45,423 nt of DNA from an uncultured Pelagibacteraceae bacterium (GTDB lineage: Bacteria > Pseudomonadota > Alphaproteobacteria > Pelagibacterales > Pelagibacteraceae): assembly GCA_902534465.1 (NCBI GenBank), contig CACAPU010000007.1, positions 1 to 45,423 on the forward strand, in the 5' to 3' direction. The position numbers and the translations under genes are program-made. How positions within the stretch are numbered: the stretch's first letter is position 1; each line of letters starts with the position of its first letter. Under the pieces are notes generated by a model, which was not told where the DNA came from, made no database searches, and saw only the letters and a list, made by a program, of their open reading frames with translations. Below are positions 25,583 through 33,501 of this stretch, piece by piece.

Positions 25583-26557
25583 ATGAAAAAAAGTTTTAAA
25601 TTATTTTTAGCTGCCGCTTTTTTGGTAACTGAATTTTTTGTTGTTGCACTTCCACTTATGATTACTTCTGCAAAAGCAGATGGACACCCAATCCAAGCAA
25701 TTACTCATGCTGGTTTTGGTGGTGGAACAGACGTAACAACTAGAATGATGTTACTAAGAACTAGAAGGTATCTAAAACAAGATATGCAATTAGTTAACAA
25801 AAAAGGTGGTGGTGGAGCAGCATCAATGGATTATATGATGACTTTACCTGCAGATGGTCAACACACTTTAACTTGGACAACAGGTCATGCTGTATCTATG
25901 GCATTGGGTAAAACTAAAGTTAAATTAAGTGACATGCAACCATTAGCAAGAGGAACAGATGATCCTCAGTTATTTGTTGTAAATTGTAAAAATGAAATCA
26001 AAGACGCTAAGAAATTTATTAGTGCACAAAAATCAAAATCATTAAAATATGGCACAACTCATGTTGGTGGTATTGATGATGTAAGTGCAATTGCATTTAC
26101 AAAAAAAGGAAAATTAACTGACCCAACAATTGTTCCATACAAAGGAGTTGGTCCTATTAAAACTAACCTAATCAAAGGAGATATTGATGTAGGTGTTTTA
26201 AACTTAGGTGAAGCAGTAACAGAAATTGAAGATGGAACATTATGTGTTTCAGTTGTTCTTGCAAGTAACAGAATGGAAAAATTAAGTAATGTTCCTACTG
26301 CTACAGAGCTTGGAATACCAGTTGTGTTATCTACTGTTAGAGGATTTGTAACAAGAAAAGGGGTTCCAGCCGATAGAAAGAAACAATTGGAAGATGCTAT
26401 GATAAAAGCTATGGAGCATAAATATTTCCAAAGCTTTTTAACTGACATCGGACTTGATTCAACTAGTGTTGTTGGAGCTGATGAGTGGGGTAAGCAAATG
26501 GAAGTGATGCTTGCAGAAATGACTGCTCAACTTAAAGCTTTGGGTTACATTAATTAG
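25583..26557 (+). CDS. TctC/Bug-family substrate-binding protein of a tripartite tricarboxylate-type transporter
   Basis: A 324-residue periplasmic receptor. The signal peptide ends near residue 32 (hydrophobic 7-29, then TSAKA before DGHP). The mature protein shows the Bug fold: AGFGGGTDVTTRMM near the start, NKKGGGGAASMDYM, GTTHVGGIDDVSAIAF and VGVLNLGEAVTEIEDG. These receptors bind carboxylated small molecules, which fits sugar-acid dehydratase neighbours. A strong Shine-Dalgarno AGAGGGAAATA precedes the ATG. The gene starts 71 bases from the divergent PdxA-like gene. It is followed by a strong terminator hairpin that lies within the start of tctB. Confidence 0.9.
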   Translation: MKKSFKLFLAAAFLVTEFFVVALPLMITSAKADGHPIQAITHAGFGGGTDVTTRMMLLRTRRYLKQDMQLVNKKGGGGAASMDYMMTLPADGQHTLTWTTGHAVSMALGKTKVKLSDMQPLARGTDDPQLFVVNCKNEIKDAKKFISAQKSKSLKYGTTHVGGIDDVSAIAFTKKGKLTDPTIVPYKGVGPIKTNLIKGDIDVGVLNLGEAVTEIEDGTLCVSVVLASNRMEKLSNVPTATELGIPVVLSTVRGFVTRKGVPADRKKQLEDAMIKAMEHKYFQSFLTDIGLDSTSVVGADEWGKQMEVMLAEMTAQLKALGYIN

Positions 26558-26581
26558 TCATTAGAAAGTACATTTTTTTTT

Positions 26582-27088
26582 ATGAATAATGTACAAAATA
26601 AAAAAAGGGCAAACAAAAGTTTGCCCTTTTTTTTTAAAGATGAATTTAAAGTATTTTTTATAATAATTTTTTTTTCTACAATATTATTAATTTCCACTTT
26701 TACTTTTGATAAAGTTCCACCAATCTTAAACAGAGGTATTCAGCCTGCAACGTTCCCAAAAGGATTGTTAATATTGATAATGTTTTTAACAACAATTATT
26801 TATTATCTATCATTCAAAAATCCCTGGAAAAAAGAAAAAAAACTTCCAAAACCATTTTTTTTAACAATCTTAAGTTTTATTTTATTTGTAGTAATTTCAA
26901 AAACATTAGATTTTTTCTTAGCTATTTCAGTTCTTTCAATATTTGTTTCATACAATTGGGGTGAAAAAAGAGTTTTTTATTTATTATTGGTTGGAATTAT
27001 ATTTCCATTAGTAGTTTTTATATTTTTCGAAATGATACTGGGTCTTAGATTTCCTCCAGGAATAATTACAAACCTTTATTATTACTAG
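26582..27088 (+). CDS. tctB: TctB-family small membrane subunit
   Basis: A 168-residue protein with four predicted membrane helices (about 23-45, 59-77, 88-105 and 120-145), the length and topology of TctB. It works with TctA and TctC. The only in-frame ATG is 26582; the next possible start is TTG 26621. No Shine-Dalgarno is visible, since the ATG is preceded by a T tract. Codons 7-18 (NKKRANKSLPFFFK region) coincide with a strong intrinsic terminator hairpin, so expression probably depends on read-through or on translation melting the hairpin. tctA follows after one base. Confidence 0.78.
   Translation: MNNVQNKKRANKSLPFFFKDEFKVFFIIIFFSTILLISTFTFDKVPPILNRGIQPATFPKGLLILIMFLTTIIYYLSFKNPWKKEKKLPKPFFLTILSFILFVVISKTLDFFLAISVLSIFVSYNWGEKRVFYLLLVGIIFPLVVFIFFEMILGLRFPPGIITNLYYY
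26601..26635 (+). terminator. Intrinsic terminator embedded in the first codons of tctB
   Basis: GGGCAAAC (26607-26614) pairs with GTTTGCCC (26619-26626) around an AAAA loop, extended by six A-T pairs (601-606 with 627-632), and followed by T to 26635. It is as strong as any terminator in the window. It ends the tctC message 44-78 bases after the stop codon but lies downstream of the tctB ATG at 26582. It should reduce transporter membrane subunits relative to the receptor. Confidence 0.88.
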
Positions 27089-27089
27089 T

Positions 27090-28562
27090 ATGGAAAATCT
27101 TTTATTAATGATGGCACCTTTATTTAGTTCCAAGTTGTTAATCGTTTTACTTTTTGGAACTTTATTTGGACTAATTTTAGGTGTTCTACCAGGATTGGGT
27201 CCTACAACTGGTGGAGCATTAATTTTACCATTTACTATGACTCTGGACCCTCTTTCGGCAATAGTTCTTTTAACATCAATTTATTGCGCTGGAACATATG
27301 GTGGTGCAATCACTGCAGTTTTAATAAATACTCCTGGAACTCCAGCCGCAGCAGCCACTTGTCTAGATGGTTATCCATTAGCTCAAAAAGGAGAAGCAGG
27401 AAGAGCTTTAGGTATGGCAACAGTTTCAAGTACGGTGGGTGGAATTTTTAGTGTAATAGTTTTGGTTTTTTTTGCACCTGTGTTAGCTAAACTTGCATAT
27501 GAATTTGGCCAACCAGAATATTTTGCACTAGCTATTTTTGGTTTAACAATGCTCGCATCAATTGGCGAGGGAAGTCCAATTAAAAATTTAATCGCTGGCG
27601 CATTTGGAATTTTAATTTCTACTATTGGAAAAGATTTTATGACTTCAATAGACAGGTTTACTTATGGAATTAATGAACTTTCGGTCGGAATTGGATTCAT
27701 ACCTGTAGTTGTAGGCTTATTTGCTATAAGCGAAATGTTAACCCAGTCCACACTTCTTGATCAAGTTTTTAAAAGAGTTGCACTAAAAGCTGTAAAACTT
27801 CCATCTCTAGATGATTATAAAAAAACATGGAAAACAATTCTAAGATCAAGCGGTATAGGATCTTTTATTGGTGTTTTACCAGCTGAGGGTGGAACAGTTG
27901 CATCTTTAATTGGTTATTCAGAAGCAAAAAGATTTTCTAAAGAACCAGAGGAATTTGGCAAAGGATCAATAGAGGGAATTGCTGGAGCAGAGGCTGCTAA
28001 CAATGCTGCTACTGGAGGTGCAATGGTTCCAACTTTAGCCCTTGGAATTCCTGGAAGTGCTACAACAGCAGTAATATTAACTGGTTTAATTATTCATGGT
28101 GTTAGGCCTGGTCCAGATTTATTTAGAGAACAGCCAGACTTCTTATATGGAATTTTTGGAGCCATGTTAATAGCAAATGTTTTATTTTTTATATTTGGAT
28201 TTTTTGGTGCAAAAGTATTTGCAAGGATAACTCTTGTTCCTAACAAAATTTTATGGCCTATGATATTTGCTGTATCTGTTTGTGGAACTTATTCTTTAAG
28301 TCAGTCAATAATTGATGTTTGGATTATGTTATTTTTTGGTGTGCTTGGATTTTTTATGAGAAGATTTGGTTTTTCGGTTGTACCTGTAATTATAGGATTA
28401 ATTTTAGGAGAATTAGTGGAGGGAACTTTAAGACAATCTTTAGTTATATTTGACGGAAATTGGCTCATGTTCTTAACAAGACCCATTGCTTTAACATTTT
28501 TTATTTTATCTTTAATTGCATTAGCTTTTCCTTTATTAAGATCAAAAAAACAAAAAAATTAA
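27090..28562 (+). CDS. tctA: TctA-family large membrane subunit
   Basis: A 490-residue integral membrane protein with about 11-12 predicted helices. The N-terminal signature GVLPGLGPTTGGALILPF (about 31-48) and the NTPGTPAAAATCLDGYP loop (about 84-100) are diagnostic for TctA, with the repeated element in the second half (GVLPAEGGTVASLIGY and LGIPGSATTAVILTGL). It forms the translocation pathway of a TTT-family symporter at the inner membrane. It is one base after tctB and one base before the SDR gene, showing a single operon. Confidence 0.95.
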   Translation: MENLLLMMAPLFSSKLLIVLLFGTLFGLILGVLPGLGPTTGGALILPFTMTLDPLSAIVLLTSIYCAGTYGGAITAVLINTPGTPAAAATCLDGYPLAQKGEAGRALGMATVSSTVGGIFSVIVLVFFAPVLAKLAYEFGQPEYFALAIFGLTMLASIGEGSPIKNLIAGAFGILISTIGKDFMTSIDRFTYGINELSVGIGFIPVVVGLFAISEMLTQSTLLDQVFKRVALKAVKLPSLDDYKKTWKTILRSSGIGSFIGVLPAEGGTVASLIGYSEAKRFSKEPEEFGKGSIEGIAGAEAANNAATGGAMVPTLALGIPGSATTAVILTGLIIHGVRPGPDLFREQPDFLYGIFGAMLIANVLFFIFGFFGAKVFARITLVPNKILWPMIFAVSVCGTYSLSQSIIDVWIMLFFGVLGFFMRRFGFSVVPVIIGLILGELVEGTLRQSLVIFDGNWLMFLTRPIALTFFILSLIALAFPLLRSKKQKN

Positions 28563-28563
28563 T

Positions 28564-29313
28564 ATGACTAATTTCGACTTAAAAAATAGAGTAGCAATAG
28601 TAACCGGAGGAGCCCAAGGTTTTGGATTGGCTATAACTGAAAGGTTTATAGAGTCTGGAGCAAGTGTAGTAATTTGGGATATAGATGAAGAAGCGATTAA
28701 AACGGCAATTAGCAAAATTAATTCTGATAAAGTCTCATATCAGATTGTTGATGTTGGAAATTATGAAAGTATCGAAAAAAATTTAATTGAAATTGAAAAA
28801 ACACACAAAAAAATCGATATTTTTATTAACAATGCAGGAGTTGCAGGAAAAAATACTACAGTAGTTGATTACCCACTTGAAGAATGGAAAAAGGTAATAG
28901 ATTTAAATTTAAATGCAGTGTTTTATTGCTGTAAAGCGGTAACCCCATACATGATAAAGAATAATTATGGAAGAATTGTAAATATTGCCTCAATTGCTGG
29001 AAAAGAAGGCAATCCTAATGCGAGTGCTTACAGTACATCAAAAGCAGGAGTGATTGGATTAACTAAATCATTAGGAAAAGAATTAGCGCTAAAAAATATT
29101 GCAGTAAATTGCGTTACACCAGCAGCTGCAAAAACACGAATTTTTGATCAAATGACTGAAGAGCATATCAATTACATGCTATCCAAAATTCCTAGAAATA
29201 AATTTGCAAAAGTAGATGAATTGGCATCTTTAGTTACTTGGTTATCAAGTGAGGAAAACTCTTTTTCAACAGCTGCAGTATTTGATTTAAGTGGTGGCAG
29301 AGCAACTTATTAA
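28564..29313 (+). CDS. Short-chain dehydrogenase/reductase (FabG/glucose-dehydrogenase-like)
   Basis: A 249-residue classical SDR. The cofactor motif TGGAQGFG is at 14-21, Asp39 after the second strand points to NAD, NNAG is at 89-92, and the catalytic Ser143, Tyr156 and Lys160 (YSTSK) are all present. It follows tctA after one base in the transporter operon. It most likely oxidises or reduces the hydroxyl or keto group of the imported acid or polyol before the dehydratase or kinase step. The exact substrate is not recognisable. Confidence 0.88.
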   Translation: MTNFDLKNRVAIVTGGAQGFGLAITERFIESGASVVIWDIDEEAIKTAISKINSDKVSYQIVDVGNYESIEKNLIEIEKTHKKIDIFINNAGVAGKNTTVVDYPLEEWKKVIDLNLNAVFYCCKAVTPYMIKNNYGRIVNIASIAGKEGNPNASAYSTSKAGVIGLTKSLGKELALKNIAVNCVTPAAAKTRIFDQMTEEHINYMLSKIPRNKFAKVDELASLVTWLSSEENSFSTAAVFDLSGGRATY

Positions 29314-29316
29314 TTT

Positions 29317-30219
29317 ATGCAGATAGGTATAGACGTTGGAGCAACAAAAATTGAGAGTGTGGTTCTTGATGAAAATGGTAACGAAAGTAATCGTGAAAGA
29401 ACTGATTGTCCCAAAGATTACACAAAGATAATTAAAACAATAAAAGAGATAAGTGATAAATTAGAAAAAGAATTAAAGAGAGAATTACCTATAGGTGTAT
29501 GTCATCCTGGAATTCATTCTCCTCAAACAGGATTAGTTAAAAATGCACCAAATTGTCTCTGGTTAGAAAAAAAACCATTTCAAAAAGATCTAAGAAAAAT
29601 ACTAGGCAAGGAAGTATTTTGTGAAAATGATGCAAACTCTTTTGCTTTATCAGAAGCTATTGATGGATCTGGAAAACATTATAAAATAGTATATGGTATT
29701 ATACTTGGTTCTGGTGCTGGTGGTGGTTTAGTAATTGATAAAAAAATTGTTACCGGCCCGAATGGTGTAGCAGGAGAGTGGGGTCACAATCAAATTACTC
29801 ATTTAATTGCAAAAAAAGAAAATTTTCAATCTACTAACTTAAGAGAGGGAGAAATTGAGAGTTTTATTTCAGGATTAAGTTTAGCTAAAAAATTTAATAA
29901 GCAATATAAAAAAAATTTAAAAACTAATGAGATCTTTGAGCTATATAGAAAACATGATTTAGATGCAGAAAATTTAATAGATAATTTCAAAGTAAATTTA
30001 GCAATGTCCCTAACAAATATAATTAATATTCTTGATCCAGATTGCTTTGTTTTTGGTGGAGGTGTATCAAACGAAATTGATTTTTTAAGTGAAATTGAAA
30101 CTATTGTAAGAAAATTTGTAACTGGAAGAGAATATGAAGGTGTTTTTCTTAAACCAAAATACGGAGATGCTAGTGGTGTTAGAGGTGCGGCAAGATTAGG
30201 TAGGAAATCTATTTATTAA
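29317..30219 (+). CDS. ROK-family sugar kinase lacking the zinc-cysteine motif
   Basis: A 300-residue kinase of the ROK family (fructokinase/glucokinase/N-acetylhexosamine kinase fold). The ATP loop DVGATKIE (6-13), catalytic Asp105 in CENDANSFALSEA, the phosphate loop GSGAGGG (131-137) and GEWGHNQ with His157 are present. The usual CxCGxxGCxE zinc-binding stretch after GEWGH is replaced by a cysteine-free segment ending in REGEIESFISG. There is no N-terminal helix-turn-helix, so it is an enzyme and not a NagC-type repressor. It closes the TTT transporter operon and may phosphorylate the imported compound. Confidence 0.85.
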   Translation: MQIGIDVGATKIESVVLDENGNESNRERTDCPKDYTKIIKTIKEISDKLEKELKRELPIGVCHPGIHSPQTGLVKNAPNCLWLEKKPFQKDLRKILGKEVFCENDANSFALSEAIDGSGKHYKIVYGIILGSGAGGGLVIDKKIVTGPNGVAGEWGHNQITHLIAKKENFQSTNLREGEIESFISGLSLAKKFNKQYKKNLKTNEIFELYRKHDLDAENLIDNFKVNLAMSLTNIINILDPDCFVFGGGVSNEIDFLSEIETIVRKFVTGREYEGVFLKPKYGDASGVRGAARLGRKSIY

Positions 30220-30329
30220 AATACAATTTATAATTTAAGAAAGACTTAGAATAAAATTCCTTTAAATTTCAGTGCTTATAAATTTTATGAAATTTTCTAG
30301 AATCAATTCTGGGTTGTAGTTTTTTTTTA

Positions 30330-30381
30330 TTGTAGATTAACCCTAAAACAATCTATACTTGTTTTTTTTAAGTTAACTTAA
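30330..30381 (+). promoter_or_regulatory. Candidate promoter and palindrome before the glucose-type ABC operon
   Basis: TTGTAG (30330-30335) and TATACT (30354-30359) are separated by 18 bases. Nine bases after the -10, TTAAGTTAACTTAA (30368-30381) is a perfect 14-bp palindrome lying over the expected transcription start and upstream of the Shine-Dalgarno (AGAGGG). This is the layout of a repressor operator. The rest of 30220-30404 is AT-rich without a gene or clear RNA structure. Confidence 0.4.
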
Positions 30382-30404
30382 TTTAACAAATAAGAGGGAA
30401 ATAT

Positions 30405-31661
30405 ATGAAAAAAATGTTAATTGCTTTAATAGCATTCGCATTCACATCTACTTCTTCTATTGCTGGACCAAAAATTGAGGTTTTGCACTGGTGGACATCA
30501 GGTGGTGAAGCTGCGGCTCTTAAAGTATTAAAAGACGATTTCGCTGCAAATGGTGGTGAATGGCTAGATATGCCAGTAACAGGTGGTGGTGGAGACGCTG
30601 CTAACGTTGCATTAAAAGCTAGAATAGTTGCGGGAGATCCTCCATCAGCTTCTCAAATTAAAGGACCAACAATTCAAGAATACGATCAAGAAGGTGTAGT
30701 TGCTCCTTATAATATTGATCCAATTGCACAGTCAGAAGGCTGGGATAATTTATTAGATCCAATGATTGCAGCAGTTCACAAATGTCAAAATAATAGCGGT
30801 CCATATTGTGCAGCTCCAGTAAACATTCATAGAATTGACTGGATGTGGGCAAACAAAGCAGTATTCGATGCTAATGGAATTTCGGTTCCAACATCATGGG
30901 ATGAATTAAATGCAGCAGCAGAAAAACTACAAGCAGCTGGTGTAATTCCATTTGCACATGGTGGTCAAGCTTGGCAAGATGCAACAGTATTTGAAGCAGT
31001 TGCTATGGGTATCGGTGGAAACAACTATTATAAAAACTGCTATGTTGATCTTAAAGAAACTTGTTTAAGAAGTGAAACAACTGTTAAAGTTTTTGATCAA
31101 ATGAGAAAACTTCAAGGGTTCACAGATGAAGGTAGCCCAGGAAGAGATTGGAACGTTGCGACTGGAATGGTTATTGAAGGTAAAGCAGGTTTTCAAATTA
31201 TGGGAGATTGGGCAAAAGGTGAATTTACAGCTGCTGGAAAAGTTCCAGGTGTAGATTACTATTGTGCTCCAACACCTTCTAATAATGGATACTTATACAA
31301 TGTAGATAGTTTCATATTCTACAAAACTAGTGATCCAGAAAAACAAGAAGGTCAAAAATTATTAGCTAAGTTAATGATGGGTAAAAACTTCCAAAAAGTT
31401 TTTAACCTATACAAAGGATCAATTCCAGCAAGATTAGATGTTTCTATGGATGAATTTGATAAATGTGCAAAAACCTCAAATTCTGACATTAAAACTGCAG
31501 GTGCTAGTGGTGGTTTAGTACCAAGTTTTGCTCATGGAATGGCTCAAGGTAATACTATGAAAGCTGCGCTTCAAGATGTAATAACAGAACATTTTAATTC
31601 TGATATGTCATCTGTTGATGCTGCAAATGCTTTAGCTGATTCTGTATTAGATAATATGTAA
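30405..31661 (+). CDS. Periplasmic glucose/mannose-type binding protein of a CUT1 ABC transporter
   Basis: A 418-residue family-1 solute-binding protein. The signal peptide is about 20 residues (cleavage after SIA). The mature N-terminus EVLHWWTSGGEAAALKVLK, followed by VTGGGGDAANVALKARIVAG, closely follows glucose-binding GtsA-like proteins of proteobacteria. Tryptophans for sugar stacking are frequent. Cysteines occur in pairs (HKCQNNSGPYCAA, KNCYVDLKETCLR, YYCAP, DKCAK), which can form disulfides in the periplasm. The Shine-Dalgarno AGAGGGAAATAT is strong. A terminator follows 14 bases after the stop, before the permease genes. Glucose is the best guess for the cargo. Confidence 0.9.
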   Translation: MKKMLIALIAFAFTSTSSIAGPKIEVLHWWTSGGEAAALKVLKDDFAANGGEWLDMPVTGGGGDAANVALKARIVAGDPPSASQIKGPTIQEYDQEGVVAPYNIDPIAQSEGWDNLLDPMIAAVHKCQNNSGPYCAAPVNIHRIDWMWANKAVFDANGISVPTSWDELNAAAEKLQAAGVIPFAHGGQAWQDATVFEAVAMGIGGNNYYKNCYVDLKETCLRSETTVKVFDQMRKLQGFTDEGSPGRDWNVATGMVIEGKAGFQIMGDWAKGEFTAAGKVPGVDYYCAPTPSNNGYLYNVDSFIFYKTSDPEKQEGQKLLAKLMMGKNFQKVFNLYKGSIPARLDVSMDEFDKCAKTSNSDIKTAGASGGLVPSFAHGMAQGNTMKAALQDVITEHFNSDMSSVDAANALADSVLDNM

Positions 31662-31674
31662 AAAATAATAATTG

Positions 31675-31708
31675 AGGCCACCTAATTTTTAGGTGGCCTT
31701 TTTTTTTA
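31675..31708 (+). terminator. Intrinsic terminator between binding-protein and permease genes
   Basis: AGGCCACCTAA (31675-31685) pairs over 11 bases with TTAGGTGGCCT (31689-31699), with a three-base loop, and runs into a nine-T tract (to 31707). It stands 24 bases before the first permease ATG, so permease transcripts need read-through. No separate promoter fits in the remaining gap. Confidence 0.92.
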
Positions 31709-31731
31709 ATCAAAATTAAAAAATATTTATA

Positions 31732-32607
31732 ATGTTCAAGTGGTTGGAAAAAAACTTACCAAAAATTGTAATGGCGCCTGCTGTTGGATTAATTGGTTGG
31801 TTTGTATATGGTTTTGTGCTTTGGACTTTATATATATCTTTTACTAATTCAAAAATTTTACCCAAATATGAATTATGGGGCGTTGGCCAGTATGTTAAAC
31901 TTTGGGGGTCAAGAAAGTGGCTTATTGCTGTAGATAATTTACTTATTTTTACTGCATTATTTTTAATCTTCTGTGTGGTAATTGGAATTATTCTTGCAAT
32001 ATTTTTGGATCAAAAAATTAGAGCAGAGGGTGTTCTAAGAACAATTTACCTATACCCTATGGCTTTATCTTTCATTGTAACAGGTACTGCATGGAAATGG
32101 ATTTTAAATCCAACGCTTGGTATCCAAAAAATGTTTATTGATTGGGGATTTGAAAACTTTACATTTGATTGGTTGGTTAATCGGGAAATGGCCATTTATA
32201 CCATCGTGATTGCGGGTGTCTGGCAATCTGCTGGTTTTGTAATGGCATTATTTTTAGCTGGATTGAGATCAGTTGAAGATGAAATTGTTAAAGCAGCTAA
32301 AATAGATGGAGCAAATCTGTTCACAGTTTATTGGAAAATATTACTTCCAATGATGAGACCAGTATTTTTTACAAGTTTTGTAATTTTAGTTCATATATCA
32401 ATTAAAAGTTATGATTTAATAGTTGCGTTAACACAGGGTGGTCCAGGAATATCCACAACTATGCCTGCATTATATATGACTCAAACTGCTTTTCATAAAA
32501 GTCAAGTTGGTTTATCAGCTGCAAGTGCAATGATGATGTTTATGGCAGTAGCAGCGGTAATAATACCATACTTATATTCTGAGTTGAGGAGAGAAAATGC
32601 AAGATAA
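31732..32607 (+). CDS. CUT1 ABC transporter permease (MalF/GtsB-like)
   Basis: A 291-residue inner-membrane protein with six predicted helices. The ATPase-coupling EAA loop reads EIVKAAKIDGANLFTVYWKI (about 183-202) followed by LLPMMRPV, as in MalF/UgpA-type permeases. It pairs with the second permease encoded by the next gene, which it overlaps by 11 bases. No Shine-Dalgarno is evident before the ATG, in contrast to the strong one before the binding protein. Confidence 0.93.
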   Translation: MFKWLEKNLPKIVMAPAVGLIGWFVYGFVLWTLYISFTNSKILPKYELWGVGQYVKLWGSRKWLIAVDNLLIFTALFLIFCVVIGIILAIFLDQKIRAEGVLRTIYLYPMALSFIVTGTAWKWILNPTLGIQKMFIDWGFENFTFDWLVNREMAIYTIVIAGVWQSAGFVMALFLAGLRSVEDEIVKAAKIDGANLFTVYWKILLPMMRPVFFTSFVILVHISIKSYDLIVALTQGGPGISTTMPALYMTQTAFHKSQVGLSAASAMMMFMAVAAVIIPYLYSELRRENAR

Positions 32608-33499
32608 TATACACACTTCTTATAAGCAACTTGAGCAGAGATCTAAATATACAAACATGTTCTTAAGATGGTTTTTATACTTAGTACTAATACTTTTTGC
32701 TTTGTATTTTATATTTCCATTATACGTAATGATTGTAACTTCATTAAAAACAATGGAGGAAATTCGCCAAGGTACATTATTAACCTGGCCAAGTGGATTA
32801 AACTTTGACTCTTGGGCTGTTGCCTGGGGAGGTAGAGGATATGGAGCTGGTGATACATTTTTAAAACCATACTTTTGGAATTCAATTAAGATGGTTGTTC
32901 CAGCTGTATTTTTTTCAACATTTATTGGAGCAATGACAGGATATGTATTAACAAAATGGAGATTTAAAGGAGATCAATGGGTATTTCTTTTTTTATTATT
33001 TGGATGTTTCATTCCATTCCAAGCAATCTTATTACCGATGGCTAGAACTCTTGGAGTTTTAGGAATATCGAACTCAGTAATTGGACTTGTGTTAGTCCAC
33101 ACAGTTTACGGAATTCCATTTACAACTTTATTTTTTAGAAATTATTATATTTCTGTTCCAACAGAATTAGTAAAAGCTGCAAGAATAGATGGAGCTGGTT
33201 TTTTTAAAATATTTTTCAAAATTTTGCTTCCTATATCAGCACCAATTATAGTAGTAACAGTTATTTGGCAATTTACTCAAATATGGAATGACTTTTTATT
33301 TGGATCAACTTTTTCATTTGGAGAGGCTGCACCAATTCAAGTTGCATTAAATAATATGGTTTTATCAAGTACAAGTGTTAAGGAATATAATGTAGATATG
33401 GCTTCAGCAATAATTGCAGGTGTTCCTACACTTATTGTTTACGTATTAGCAGGTAAATATTTTATTAGAGGATTAACTTCAGGAGCAGTGAAAGGATAA
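32597..33499 (+). CDS. CUT1 ABC transporter permease (MalG/GtsC-like)
   Basis: A 300-residue inner-membrane protein with six predicted helices and the EAA loop ELVKAARIDGAGFFKIFFKI (about 193-212) followed by LLPISAPI. It is the MalG-type partner of the preceding permease. A GAGGAGAG ribosome site lies within the end of that gene. The loop after the first helix is longer than in many homologues, with a WGGRGYGAGDTF insertion also seen in glucose-type systems. Confidence 0.93.
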   Translation: MQDNIHTSYKQLEQRSKYTNMFLRWFLYLVLILFALYFIFPLYVMIVTSLKTMEEIRQGTLLTWPSGLNFDSWAVAWGGRGYGAGDTFLKPYFWNSIKMVVPAVFFSTFIGAMTGYVLTKWRFKGDQWVFLFLLFGCFIPFQAILLPMARTLGVLGISNSVIGLVLVHTVYGIPFTTLFFRNYYISVPTELVKAARIDGAGFFKIFFKILLPISAPIIVVTVIWQFTQIWNDFLFGSTFSFGEAAPIQVALNNMVLSSTSVKEYNVDMASAIIAGVPTLIVYVLAGKYFIRGLTSGAVKG

Positions 33500-33501
33500 A
33501 G

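Noticed and set aside
26059..26448. 129-codon minus-strand open frame inside tctC
   Set aside because: Antisense frame without homology or start signals; tctC is certain.
29317..30219. ROK protein as a NagC/Mlc-type repressor acting on the nearby palindrome
   Set aside because: There is no N-terminal helix-turn-helix; the protein starts directly with the ATP-binding loop.
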